Source: CAYYYW01 sp964476245 (lineage in GTDB: Bacteria > Patescibacteriota > Microgenomatia > UBA1406 > HO2-37-13b). From it: a DNA stretch of 27,026 bases. The translations under genes were made by a program, and so were the position numbers. A model generated the notes under the pieces. The model had not been told where the DNA came from, searched no databases, and saw only the letters and a program-made list of their open reading frames with translations. Shown piece by piece: positions 20,381-27,026 of this stretch (position 1 is the stretch's first letter; each line of letters begins with the position of its first letter). The DNA lies in contig CAYYYW010000015.1 in assembly GCA_964476245.1 (NCBI GenBank), forward strand, positions 1 to 27,026. The letters are read 5' to 3'.

Positions 20381-23158
20381 ATGTTTTCCTTTATTGGTAA
20401 ACTTTTTGACTACAATCAGCGGGAAATTGACAAACTAAAGAAAAAAGCAGAGGAAATTAATGCCTTAGAAGATAAAGCAAGAGTTCTAAAAGATGAAGAT
20501 TTTAAAAAAGAAACGGAAAAGCTAAAAGAACAAATTCAATCAGATAAAAAGACATTAGACGAAATCCTTCCTTGGGCTTTTGCTTTAGTCAGGGAAGCTT
20601 CCAGAAGAATTTTAGGCGAACGTCATTTTAATGAGCAATTAATGGCGGCGATTGCTCTTCATCAAGGAAAAGTAGTTGAGCAAAAAACCGGTGAGGGGAA
20701 AACGCTTTCGGCGACTGCTCCTTTATACCTCAATGCTTTAGAAGGCAAAGGAACCCACTTGGTTACCGTTAATGATTATTTGGCTAGACGTGATACAGGA
20801 TGGATGGGGCAGATTTATCATTTCTTAGGATTAACAGTTTCAGCCATTATTTCCGATCAATCATTTGTCTATGATCCGAATTATACTGATGAGAAAATTA
20901 CTGATTGGCGGTTAATTCATTTAAGATCAATCTCAAGAAAAGAAGCTTACCAGGCAGACATCACCTATGGAATTAATTCGGAGTTCGGGTTTGATTATTT
21001 ACGTGATAATATGGCCCGTTCTACTGATGAATTAGTCCAAAAGGGATTTCATTATGCCATTATTGACGAGGTAGACTCTGTCTTGATTGATGAGGCGAGG
21101 ACGCCGCATATTATTTCTGCTCCCTACGAAGAAGATACTTCGAAATATTATCAATATGCAAAAATGGTGGAACGGCTTGAGCCCCAGAACGATTATATTA
21201 TTGATGAGAAATCAAGGACCGCCCATCTGACGGAAAAAGGAATTTTAAAACTGGAAAAATCATTAGGAGTAACCAATATTTACGAAAAAGATTTTGACAC
21301 ATTGTTTCATGTTGAAGCTTCACTAAAGGCAATGGCTCTCTTTAAAAAAGATAAAGACTATATTGTCAAAGACGATGAAGTAATCATTGTTGATGAATTT
21401 ACCGGTCGGTTACTCCAGGGCAGAAGATTTTCTGAGGGGCTCCATCAGGCCATTGAAGCGAAAGAAAGCGTTTCCATTAAAAGAGAGTCGAAGACATTGG
21501 CCACAGTTTCTCTTCAGAATTACTTTAGGATGTATAAAAAATTAGCCGGTATGACGGGAACAGCGGCAACCGAAGCAGAAGAATTTCATAAAATCTACAA
21601 GCTTGAAGTAGTGGTTGTTCCTACCCACAAAAAAATGATACGAAAAGATCTTCCTGATATGATTTATAAGACAGAAAAAGGAAAATTTAATGCGGTAGTA
21701 GATGAAATTATTAAAAATTACGAGATTGGTCGACCTGTGCTGGTGGGAACAACCTCGATTGAAAAAAATGAGGCGTTATCATCTCAACTCAAGACAAAGA
21801 GGATTCCTCATGAGCTTTTAAATGCCAAAAATCATGAAAGAGAGGCCTTGATTATCTCCAACGCTGGAAATAAAGGAGCGATAACCGTCGCTACTAACAT
21901 GGCTGGTCGGGGAGTGGATATTATATTAGGTGGAGAACCGCCTAATAAGTTCAAAGTTCAAAGTTCAAAGTTCAAAGTTAATAAAGATAAAGAATTTGAG
22001 AAGCAAATGAAAGAGTGGAGGGAAAAGCATGATGAGATAGTTTCTTTAGGTGGATTTTATGTTATTGGGACAGAAAGACATGAGTCAAGAAGAATTGACA
22101 ATCAGCTTCGAGGAAGAGCTGGACGGCAGGGAGATCCGGGAGAAACCAGATTTTTTGTTTCCTTAAAGGATGATTTAATGAGAATATTCGGCGGAGAACA
22201 AGTTTCCAAATTAATGACATTTTTCAATATTCCCGAAGATCAACCCTTAACCCATTCAATGGTTTCTAAGACGCTTGAACAAGCACAAGTTAAGGTTGAA
22301 GGATTTAACTTTGATATCAGAAAACATTTAGTGGATTTTGATGATGTCTTGAATAAGCAGAGAGAAATTATCTACGAACTTCGTAAAAAAATTCTTATAA
22401 ATGGGGTGACAGGTAAGTATGACAAATTTAAACAAACGATTTTTGAAGTTTTTAAAGATGAGATTAATAATCTTATTAACTTTTATTTATATTCGGGGGA
22501 AGAGCCAAATTTTGAAAAGTTAGTTGATGAATTTGTTACGATTGTCCCTCTGGACAAAAATAAATTATTGACTAATTTAAAAAAAGAGGACAAAAACAAT
22601 ATTCAACGCCTTTTAGAAAAACAAATAGAGGCATTTTATGAGAAAAAAGAAAAGCAATTTGGTCAAGATTTATGGCTTGAGGTAATTAAAAGTATTTATT
22701 TAACAACGGTTGATAAATATTGGATGGATCATTTGACCGCCGTAGAAAATTTAAGGGAGGGAATTAATCTTCGCGGTTATGCTCAATTGGATCCTTTGGT
22801 TGAATATAAAAACGAGGCTTTTTCTATGTTCGAAAAGTTATTAACAGACATCAACTATGAATTGTCAAGAAGGGTATTGAAAATTGAAATTTCCCAAGAG
22901 TCGCCGCAGATTCAAAGAGAAATAGACGAAAATAGCTTGCGTTTTCAATCGGCTTCAGGTGTTAATCCTTTTAATCAACCGCAAGAAAGTCGGCAAGTCT
23001 CCCCTACTGCGTCACATATACCGACGTCGCAAGAATCTCAAAGCGAAGTCGGTTTTAGGGTGATTCCGCCGGGAACAAAAAGCCGAAAAATCGGCCGCAA
23101 TGATCCCTGCTGGTGCGGAAGTGGCAAAAAATACAAGCGTTGCCATTATCCAAATTAA
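20381..23158 (+). CDS. secA: Preprotein translocase ATPase SecA
   Basis: A 925-residue motor that drives secretory proteins through SecYEG. The order is as expected: N-terminal MFSFIGKLFDYNQREIDKLKK, Walker A VVEQKTGEGKTLSATAP (about residues 97-113), the GINSEFGFDYLRDNM segment, Walker B/DEAD IIDEVDSVLIDEARTP (about 228-243), the preprotein cross-linking domain, the second nucleotide domain (GMTGTAATEAEEF; TNMAGRGVDIILGG; GTERHESRRIDNQLRGRAGRQGD), scaffold and wing, and a C-terminal SEC-C zinc motif (C910, C912, C921, H922). In the variable loop after GRGVDIILGG a 7-bp tandem repeat (21947-21979) encodes residues 523-533 (KFKVQSSKFKV). It looks like an intergenic repeat captured in frame. 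Confidence 0.97.
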   Translation: MFSFIGKLFDYNQREIDKLKKKAEEINALEDKARVLKDEDFKKETEKLKEQIQSDKKTLDEILPWAFALVREASRRILGERHFNEQLMAAIALHQGKVVEQKTGEGKTLSATAPLYLNALEGKGTHLVTVNDYLARRDTGWMGQIYHFLGLTVSAIISDQSFVYDPNYTDEKITDWRLIHLRSISRKEAYQADITYGINSEFGFDYLRDNMARSTDELVQKGFHYAIIDEVDSVLIDEARTPHIISAPYEEDTSKYYQYAKMVERLEPQNDYIIDEKSRTAHLTEKGILKLEKSLGVTNIYEKDFDTLFHVEASLKAMALFKKDKDYIVKDDEVIIVDEFTGRLLQGRRFSEGLHQAIEAKESVSIKRESKTLATVSLQNYFRMYKKLAGMTGTAATEAEEFHKIYKLEVVVVPTHKKMIRKDLPDMIYKTEKGKFNAVVDEIIKNYEIGRPVLVGTTSIEKNEALSSQLKTKRIPHELLNAKNHEREALIISNAGNKGAITVATNMAGRGVDIILGGEPPNKFKVQSSKFKVNKDKEFEKQMKEWREKHDEIVSLGGFYVIGTERHESRRIDNQLRGRAGRQGDPGETRFFVSLKDDLMRIFGGEQVSKLMTFFNIPEDQPLTHSMVSKTLEQAQVKVEGFNFDIRKHLVDFDDVLNKQREIIYELRKKILINGVTGKYDKFKQTIFEVFKDEINNLINFYLYSGEEPNFEKLVDEFVTIVPLDKNKLLTNLKKEDKNNIQRLLEKQIEAFYEKKEKQFGQDLWLEVIKSIYLTTVDKYWMDHLTAVENLREGINLRGYAQLDPLVEYKNEAFSMFEKLLTDINYELSRRVLKIEISQESPQIQREIDENSLRFQSASGVNPFNQPQESRQVSPTASHIPTSQESQSEVGFRVIPPGTKSRKIGRNDPCWCGSGKKYKRCHYPN
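21947..21979. repeat. AAGTTCA tandem repeat within secA
   Basis: Four perfect copies of the 7-mer AAGTTCA (21947-21974) plus a partial fifth unit (21975-21979). They are in frame, encoding KFKVQSSKFKV. Location is a loop between conserved motifs where SecA length varies. Confidence 0.9.
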
Positions 23159-23182
23159 AGAAATGACATTAATATTATAAGG

Positions 23183-23211
23183 TTGACTCTTTGGTTGATG
23201 GAAAGTATAAT
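23183..23211 (+). promoter_or_regulatory. Promoter of the PRPP synthetase gene
   Basis: TTGACT (23183-23188), a 17-nt spacer and TATAAT (23206-23211). It overlaps the first codons of the longest open frame (TTG at 23191), showing that translation must start downstream. The predicted transcript start is near 23218, 18 nt before ATG 23236. Confidence 0.8.
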
Positions 23212-23235
23212 AAGCCCACTATTTTTTTTATAAAT

Positions 23236-24477
23236 ATGATAGAGAGGCGACCATCTTCTGAAATAAGAGTTGTTCATCCAAGCTTTTTTGGTTTTCATGA
23301 TGCATTTTTAAGAGGATTAAAAGAAGAACTTTCTTCTGTTGGGCGATGGAATGTTGATATAGCGCGCTTTAAAGATGGATCTCCGTGGCTTCACGTCATT
23401 CCACACGTAGGTACAGAGAAGGATTTAGATATTTTGCCAGCTCGTTGCGCATACGTGCCTTTTTGGCTTGTTCCTCCCTTAGCTGATTCGCTTTATAACG
23501 TACTCCAGATAGGAAATGCTTTAACTCATCAAGAAAGAAATCGTCCGCCCCTGGTAGAAAGAGCAATTGGTATATGTCCACATGCTGCGTTTCGTCAGGA
23601 TAGAGATTCTAATGTCCCAGAGGATAAAATAAGAAGAGTTGGAGAGGCAATTGATGCGGAGGTAATTGCTGAGAGCTTAGCGGCGAATGGGCTAAGAGAA
23701 TTGGTTTTATTTGATCCTCATGGCCATGAAGTACTTAATTATCTTAACAAAGCCGGAATTTCTTATGTACCTTTAACAGCAATCCCTCTGTTTGTTGATT
23801 ATTTAATCAATAGAAATTTGATTACTGAAAATAGCGCGGTGGTTTCTTTAGACAAAGGAAATCTTCAACGGTGTCTTCACTTGCTTAAATTACTTAATTT
23901 AGACCCACTTTCTCAATTGGTAGTTTTAGATAAAAGGAGAACGGGTCATAATCAAGTAGGAGATTCGGAGCTTCTGTGGGGAAACCCAGATTGTAAAGAC
24001 ATAATAATATCTGACGATATATTAGACACGGGCAGTTCTATAGGGAAAACGTGCCAAGCTTTAAAAAAATTTGGTTGCGGACGGATTGTTGTCATGGTTA
24101 CTCATGGGGTGTTGTCTTATCCGGCAAGGGAGAATCTTATACATTTATTAGATCAAAAAATAATTGATGAGATTGTCTTGACTGACTCACTGCCTCAAGC
24201 TATCTATACTTTAGAAGGTATTGAAGATATTACTATTCTTTCGGCTGTTCCTATTATGGCTGAAGTTGCTAAAGCAGTGGCTCTTTCATCGGTTGAAGAA
24301 GTTAGAAATAATAAGGAAATAGCTCCTTTTATTCTTCAATTAGATGATAAAGAAGCAGTTTGGAATCAATTTATTCAAGATATGGCCGCCAGAAGAGTAG
24401 AAAGAGTTAGTCAAGTTCCAATTGATCACACCGTCAAGAATTTTATTGTAGATGTGCCTCCTTCAACTGCCCAATAA
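23236..24477 (+). CDS. prs: Divergent ribose-phosphate pyrophosphokinase (PRPP synthetase)
   Basis: The start is taken as ATG 23236 because the promoter lies inside the longer frame; the protein then has 413 residues, longer than the usual 310-320. Prs landmarks are present in order. ARFKDGSPWLHVIPHVGTEKDLDIL corresponds to F-x-D-G-E ... V-R-G-x-D. CPHAAFRQDR corresponds to the ATP-binding Y-A-R-Q-D-R. LVLFDPHGHEVLNYL matches the D-L-H segment, VVSLDKGN the S-P-D-x-G motif, and IIISDDILDTGSSIG is the PRPP loop. VMVTHGVLS and IVLTDSLPQ follow. It makes PRPP from ribose-5-phosphate and ATP for nucleotide salvage. Several motifs deviate and there is extra C-terminal sequence (about 40 residues). 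Its 3' end overlaps the convergent pyk by 52 bp. Confidence 0.8.
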   Translation: MIERRPSSEIRVVHPSFFGFHDAFLRGLKEELSSVGRWNVDIARFKDGSPWLHVIPHVGTEKDLDILPARCAYVPFWLVPPLADSLYNVLQIGNALTHQERNRPPLVERAIGICPHAAFRQDRDSNVPEDKIRRVGEAIDAEVIAESLAANGLRELVLFDPHGHEVLNYLNKAGISYVPLTAIPLFVDYLINRNLITENSAVVSLDKGNLQRCLHLLKLLNLDPLSQLVVLDKRRTGHNQVGDSELLWGNPDCKDIIISDDILDTGSSIGKTCQALKKFGCGRIVVMVTHGVLSYPARENLIHLLDQKIIDEIVLTDSLPQAIYTLEGIEDITILSAVPIMAEVAKAVALSSVEEVRNNKEIAPFILQLDDKEAVWNQFIQDMAARRVERVSQVPIDHTVKNFIVDVPPSTAQ

Positions 24478-25862
24478 TCACCGTGAAGGACAATAAGAGT
24501 TTTACCCTTTTTTATCCAGTTTCTTTTTAAAAGAAATTTAACTGCCTTTTGAATATCAATTTTTACCACTTCCCCTTTTTTAGAAATCAATTCATAGGGG
24601 AAAGAAAACACACCAAAATTAATATTTAAACTTTCGCTGACTGATTGATTGGGAGTAAAGGCGAAAATAGGGACTAAGGGGTGATAGCGGGAAATTAATC
24701 GCGCTGTTCTACCTGTATGGGTAAAGACTAAGAAACCAGAAACATTATTTTTCTGATTTTGTTCCTCAATGTATAACCCGTAGGCGGTATCACAAAGAAC
24801 AGCTTCTTTGTCTTTCAATTTAAAATCAAACCTTCTCCGACTGTCAATAAAATTTTTATTTTCATTAAATACTAAAGTTTTTTTCATAATTTCCACTACC
24901 TCTTTTGGATATTTGCCAACGGATGTTTCTGCTGATAGCATTACTGCATCAGTATAATCATAAGCAGCATTAGCTACATCAGAAACTTCAGCTCTGGTGG
25001 GCATTGGGTTTTCTACCATTGATTGAAGCATTTGAGTTGCAGTGATAACTGGAATGCCTTTTCTAATACACTTCTGAATGATTTGTTTTTGGTAATATGG
25101 GACCCGTTCTATGGGCATTTCCACCCCCAGGTCACCTCGAGCAACCATTACTCCATCACTTTCTTCAATAATTCCATCTAAATTGTCAAGAGCTTTTTTG
25201 GTTTCAATTTTGGCAATAATCTTGGCATTAACCCTGTATTTTTTCATTTCTTTTTTGGCGATTTTAATATCGGTAGCAGATCTAACAAACGACAAAGCTA
25301 CATAATCAATTTCATATCGTTGGGCAAGCCGTAATCCCTCAAAATCCCGATCAACTAAAACAGGAAAAGGAAAATTGGCTCCAGGAATATTTAAATTCTT
25401 ATGATTTTTCAGAATCCCAGACGTTTTTGCTCGTAAATAAGTTTTGTTACCAGAGTTTTCAATAATAAAAATAAAACGGCCATCATCGGCGAAAACTTTT
25501 TGTCCTATTTTAAGATTGGGAATAATTTGGGAATGAGAGATAGAGAACCCCTTTTCCTTTTTAGCGAAAACTTCTTCTCCAAAAAGTATCAATTCATTTT
25601 TTTTTATTGAAATTTTTTCATAAGGCATGTTAATTCGTATCTCTGGTCCTTGTAAATCAATTAATGTGCCGATTGGGGTCTTAATTTGTTTAGCAACTTG
25701 ATTAACTCTTTTAATTTTTTCATCGTGCCACTCAATGGTGTTATGTTTAAAATTAAAACGAAAAATATCAACACCCAAGTCAATCAAAGTTTTTATCATC
25801 TTTGGTGAATCGCAGGAGGGACCGATTGTTATTACTATTTTTGTTAGTTTTTCAATTCCCAT
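24426..25862 (-). CDS. pyk: Pyruvate kinase
   Basis: A 478-residue glycolytic enzyme making pyruvate and ATP from phosphoenolpyruvate. The N-terminal KIVITIGPSCDSP, the FRFNFKHN substrate motif, DLQGPEIR, the catalytic-lysine region IIAKIETKKALDNLDGI, MVARGDLGVEMP, ITATQMLQSM, PTRAEVSDVANA and MLSAETSVGKYP are all present, followed by a C-terminal domain ending GDYWAVEGGTSTIKFLTV. Two potassium-site positions differ from the usual L-N-F-S-H and D-T-K-G-P-E: Lys39 replaces Ser and Leu70 replaces Thr. The gene overlaps the end of apgM by 11 nt (ATG within the upstream stop region), so the two are translationally coupled. The 3' end overlaps the convergent prs. Confidence 0.96.
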   Translation of the reverse strand: MGIEKLTKIVITIGPSCDSPKMIKTLIDLGVDIFRFNFKHNTIEWHDEKIKRVNQVAKQIKTPIGTLIDLQGPEIRINMPYEKISIKKNELILFGEEVFAKKEKGFSISHSQIIPNLKIGQKVFADDGRFIFIIENSGNKTYLRAKTSGILKNHKNLNIPGANFPFPVLVDRDFEGLRLAQRYEIDYVALSFVRSATDIKIAKKEMKKYRVNAKIIAKIETKKALDNLDGIIEESDGVMVARGDLGVEMPIERVPYYQKQIIQKCIRKGIPVITATQMLQSMVENPMPTRAEVSDVANAAYDYTDAVMLSAETSVGKYPKEVVEIMKKTLVFNENKNFIDSRRRFDFKLKDKEAVLCDTAYGLYIEEQNQKNNVSGFLVFTHTGRTARLISRYHPLVPIFAFTPNQSVSESLNINFGVFSFPYELISKKGEVVKIDIQKAVKFLLKRNWIKKGKTLIVLHGDYWAVEGGTSTIKFLTV

Positions 25863-27026
25863 AAAGTTTTGTTTCTCCGCGAAGGTTTATTAAAAAATCA
25901 ATAAGATTAGCACCTTCAATATGTCCTAAACCACCATCTTGACAACTTCTTTCGCCAAATTTGTTAACTTTGTCTGTGCGAACGCCAAATCCAGCCACTA
26001 AAATCGGAACTTCATCAGCCGTATGAATTTTAATATCGGAAGCAGTACTATGATCACTGGTAACCGTCAAGATAATCTCTCTGTTTTGGACTAAAGAGAT
26101 AAGGGGGGTAAAAAATTGATCAGCTTTTTCGATAAAAAGTTTTTTTTCAATTGGTTCTCCGTCTTCTGACAGACTGTCAGTGGCTTTTATATGGACAAAA
26201 ATAAAATCATAAGCAGGCAAGAGGTCAATGGCTTTTTTAATTTTCCCTTCAATGTTAGTATTGGTTTTCCCAGTTGCACCTTCAACCTCAATTATTTCCA
26301 TGCCCAAAATTTTAGCGATTCCTTTATATAGTCCAGCACCGGCAATGCAAGCCGCTTTTAAGTTATATTTTTCCAGGAAACTTTCATACTTAGACATTTT
26401 GCCAGCGCCCCGGAGTAGCAGAGAATTAGCCGGCGGTAGGCCTTTTCTCTCTCTTTCTTTATTGATGGGGTGTTTTTTAAACAAGCGGTAAGCTTTTTCA
26501 GTTAATTTATTGACAATGGAGGCGGTGAATTTACTGTTATCGTCTTCGGTTAGGGAATAGGATTTTTTAAGTGGTTGGTTAATTATGTGCGGATCAGTGT
26601 CTGAAACTTTGTCAGACAGATTTTTTCCTCGTAAAACCACGGCTACTCGGTGATTAAGTCCGGCTTTGGCAATAATTTTTATCCCATCAATTTCTAAACC
26701 GTCAATTGATTCGGCAAAAGCCTCCGAAGATTCAATCCTGCCTGCTCGGCGGTCAATAACGATAAAATTTTCGTCAATCGTTGCCAAATTTCCTCGGAAA
26801 GCAACGTCGCTTTCTTGAACTTTAATTCCGTATCCCGACGCCTCAAAAGGACCACGTCCGGCATAATAAAATTTAGGGTTATAACCAAGAATAGACAAAT
26901 GAGCTACGTCAGATCCTGGTTTTATACCCCGTTCAATCGTGTGGAGAAGACCAGTAATACCAAGTTCTGCTAATTTATCTAAGTTGGGTTTTTTGGCTGC
27001 CTCAAGAGGAGTTTGGAAGTTTAAAA
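25852..27026 (-). CDS. apgM: Archaeal-type cofactor-independent phosphoglycerate mutase (5' end cut by window)
   Basis: The coding frame continues without a stop to the right edge, so the N-terminus is missing. The TTG at 26898 that opens the longest in-window start is internal: upstream codons read LEAAKKPNLDKLAELG, then GSDVAHLSILGYNPKFYYAGRGPFEA, a signature of the ApgM/alkaline phosphatase superfamily. About 391 residues are visible. Other landmarks are DVAFRGNLATI, HRVAVVLRG, LLLRGAGKMSKYESF, VHIKATDSLSEDG, and the metal-site TVTSDHSTASDIKIHTADEVPIL. It isomerises 3- and 2-phosphoglycerate without 2,3-bisphosphoglycerate. Followed by pyk with an 11-nt overlap, it forms a lower-glycolysis operon. 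Confidence 0.93.
   Translation of the reverse strand, partial: LNFQTPLEAAKKPNLDKLAELGITGLLHTIERGIKPGSDVAHLSILGYNPKFYYAGRGPFEASGYGIKVQESDVAFRGNLATIDENFIVIDRRAGRIESSEAFAESIDGLEIDGIKIIAKAGLNHRVAVVLRGKNLSDKVSDTDPHIINQPLKKSYSLTEDDNSKFTASIVNKLTEKAYRLFKKHPINKERERKGLPPANSLLLRGAGKMSKYESFLEKYNLKAACIAGAGLYKGIAKILGMEIIEVEGATGKTNTNIEGKIKKAIDLLPAYDFIFVHIKATDSLSEDGEPIEKKLFIEKADQFFTPLISLVQNREIILTVTSDHSTASDIKIHTADEVPILVAGFGVRTDKVNKFGERSCQDGGLGHIEGANLIDFLINLRGETKLYGN

Noticed and set aside
1..27026. CRISPR array or prophage genes
   Set aside because: No regularly spaced repeats with unique spacers, no cas genes and no phage structural genes were seen; the repeats are short tandems or palindromes.
1..27026. 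Recoded TGA (Gly), as in some CPR lineages
   Set aside because: TGA ends apgM and the ACT-domain gene at positions fitting family ends, and conserved glycines use GGN codons.

Overview
The window is AT-rich, densely packed bacterial chromosome using the standard code (TGA ends several genes). The gene set suggests an ultrasmall bacterium of the Candidate Phyla Radiation (Patescibacteria), most likely a Microgenomates-type lineage. The pointers are a class I (archaeal-type) lysyl-tRNA synthetase, an IMP dehydrogenase without CBS domains, an archaeal-type phosphoglycerate mutase, a four-helix-bundle 'S23' protein, GT-C-like membrane proteins, and degenerate AT-rich intergenic repeats. The lineage is inferred from gene content; no marker such as 16S rRNA is present.

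Layout. 1-2500 is an accessory strip: a HigB/HigA-like toxin-antitoxin pair whose antitoxin promoter is embedded in the toxin's last codons, a decayed membrane-protein fragment, a four-helix-bundle gene with a fresh 21-bp duplication, two overlapping tiny membrane ORFs on the minus strand, and a 0.55-kb non-coding stretch with two GC-rich palindromic repeats. 2504-6530 is an envelope cluster: a membrane-anchored beta-sandwich protein, a membrane protein with a C-terminal LytR_C domain, and a GT-C-like polytopic protein. On the opposite strand follow galE and, 12 nt upstream of it, tRNA-Glu(CUC). A 183-bp element bounded by inverted repeats separates that tRNA from greA. An ACT-domain gene broken by a one-base frameshift lies divergent from a three-gene run: AblB-like acetyltransferase, M20 amidohydrolase and class I lysS.

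12998-17413 is a purine block. The minus-strand operon add-guaB-guaA faces a HAM1-type NTP pyrophosphatase. The leader between them holds a good intrinsic terminator pointing into the operon, which is a candidate attenuator. Then come a GT-C-like membrane protein, serS, secA and a divergent PRPP synthetase whose promoter shows that its start lies 45 nt downstream of the longest frame. A minus-strand lower-glycolysis pair (apgM then pyk, overlapping by 11 nt) closes the window, with apgM running off the right edge. The genes fit a salvage-dependent, fermentative cell: PRPP supply, IMP to GMP conversion, cleansing of non-canonical NTPs, and glycolysis to pyruvate.

Regulatory signals. Several sigma70-type promoters match the consensus with 16-17 bp spacing. 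Three genes (the LytR_C protein, lysS and serS) have a perfect TATAAT ending only 6-8 nt before ATG and no Shine-Dalgarno, which suggests leaderless mRNAs. The strongest Shine-Dalgarno is AAGGAGG before guaB, inside the operon. Nothing like a complete new defence system is present. The best candidates for something undescribed are the add-operon attenuator, the inverted-repeat element beside tRNA-Glu, and the acetyltransferase/amidohydrolase/LysRS cluster.
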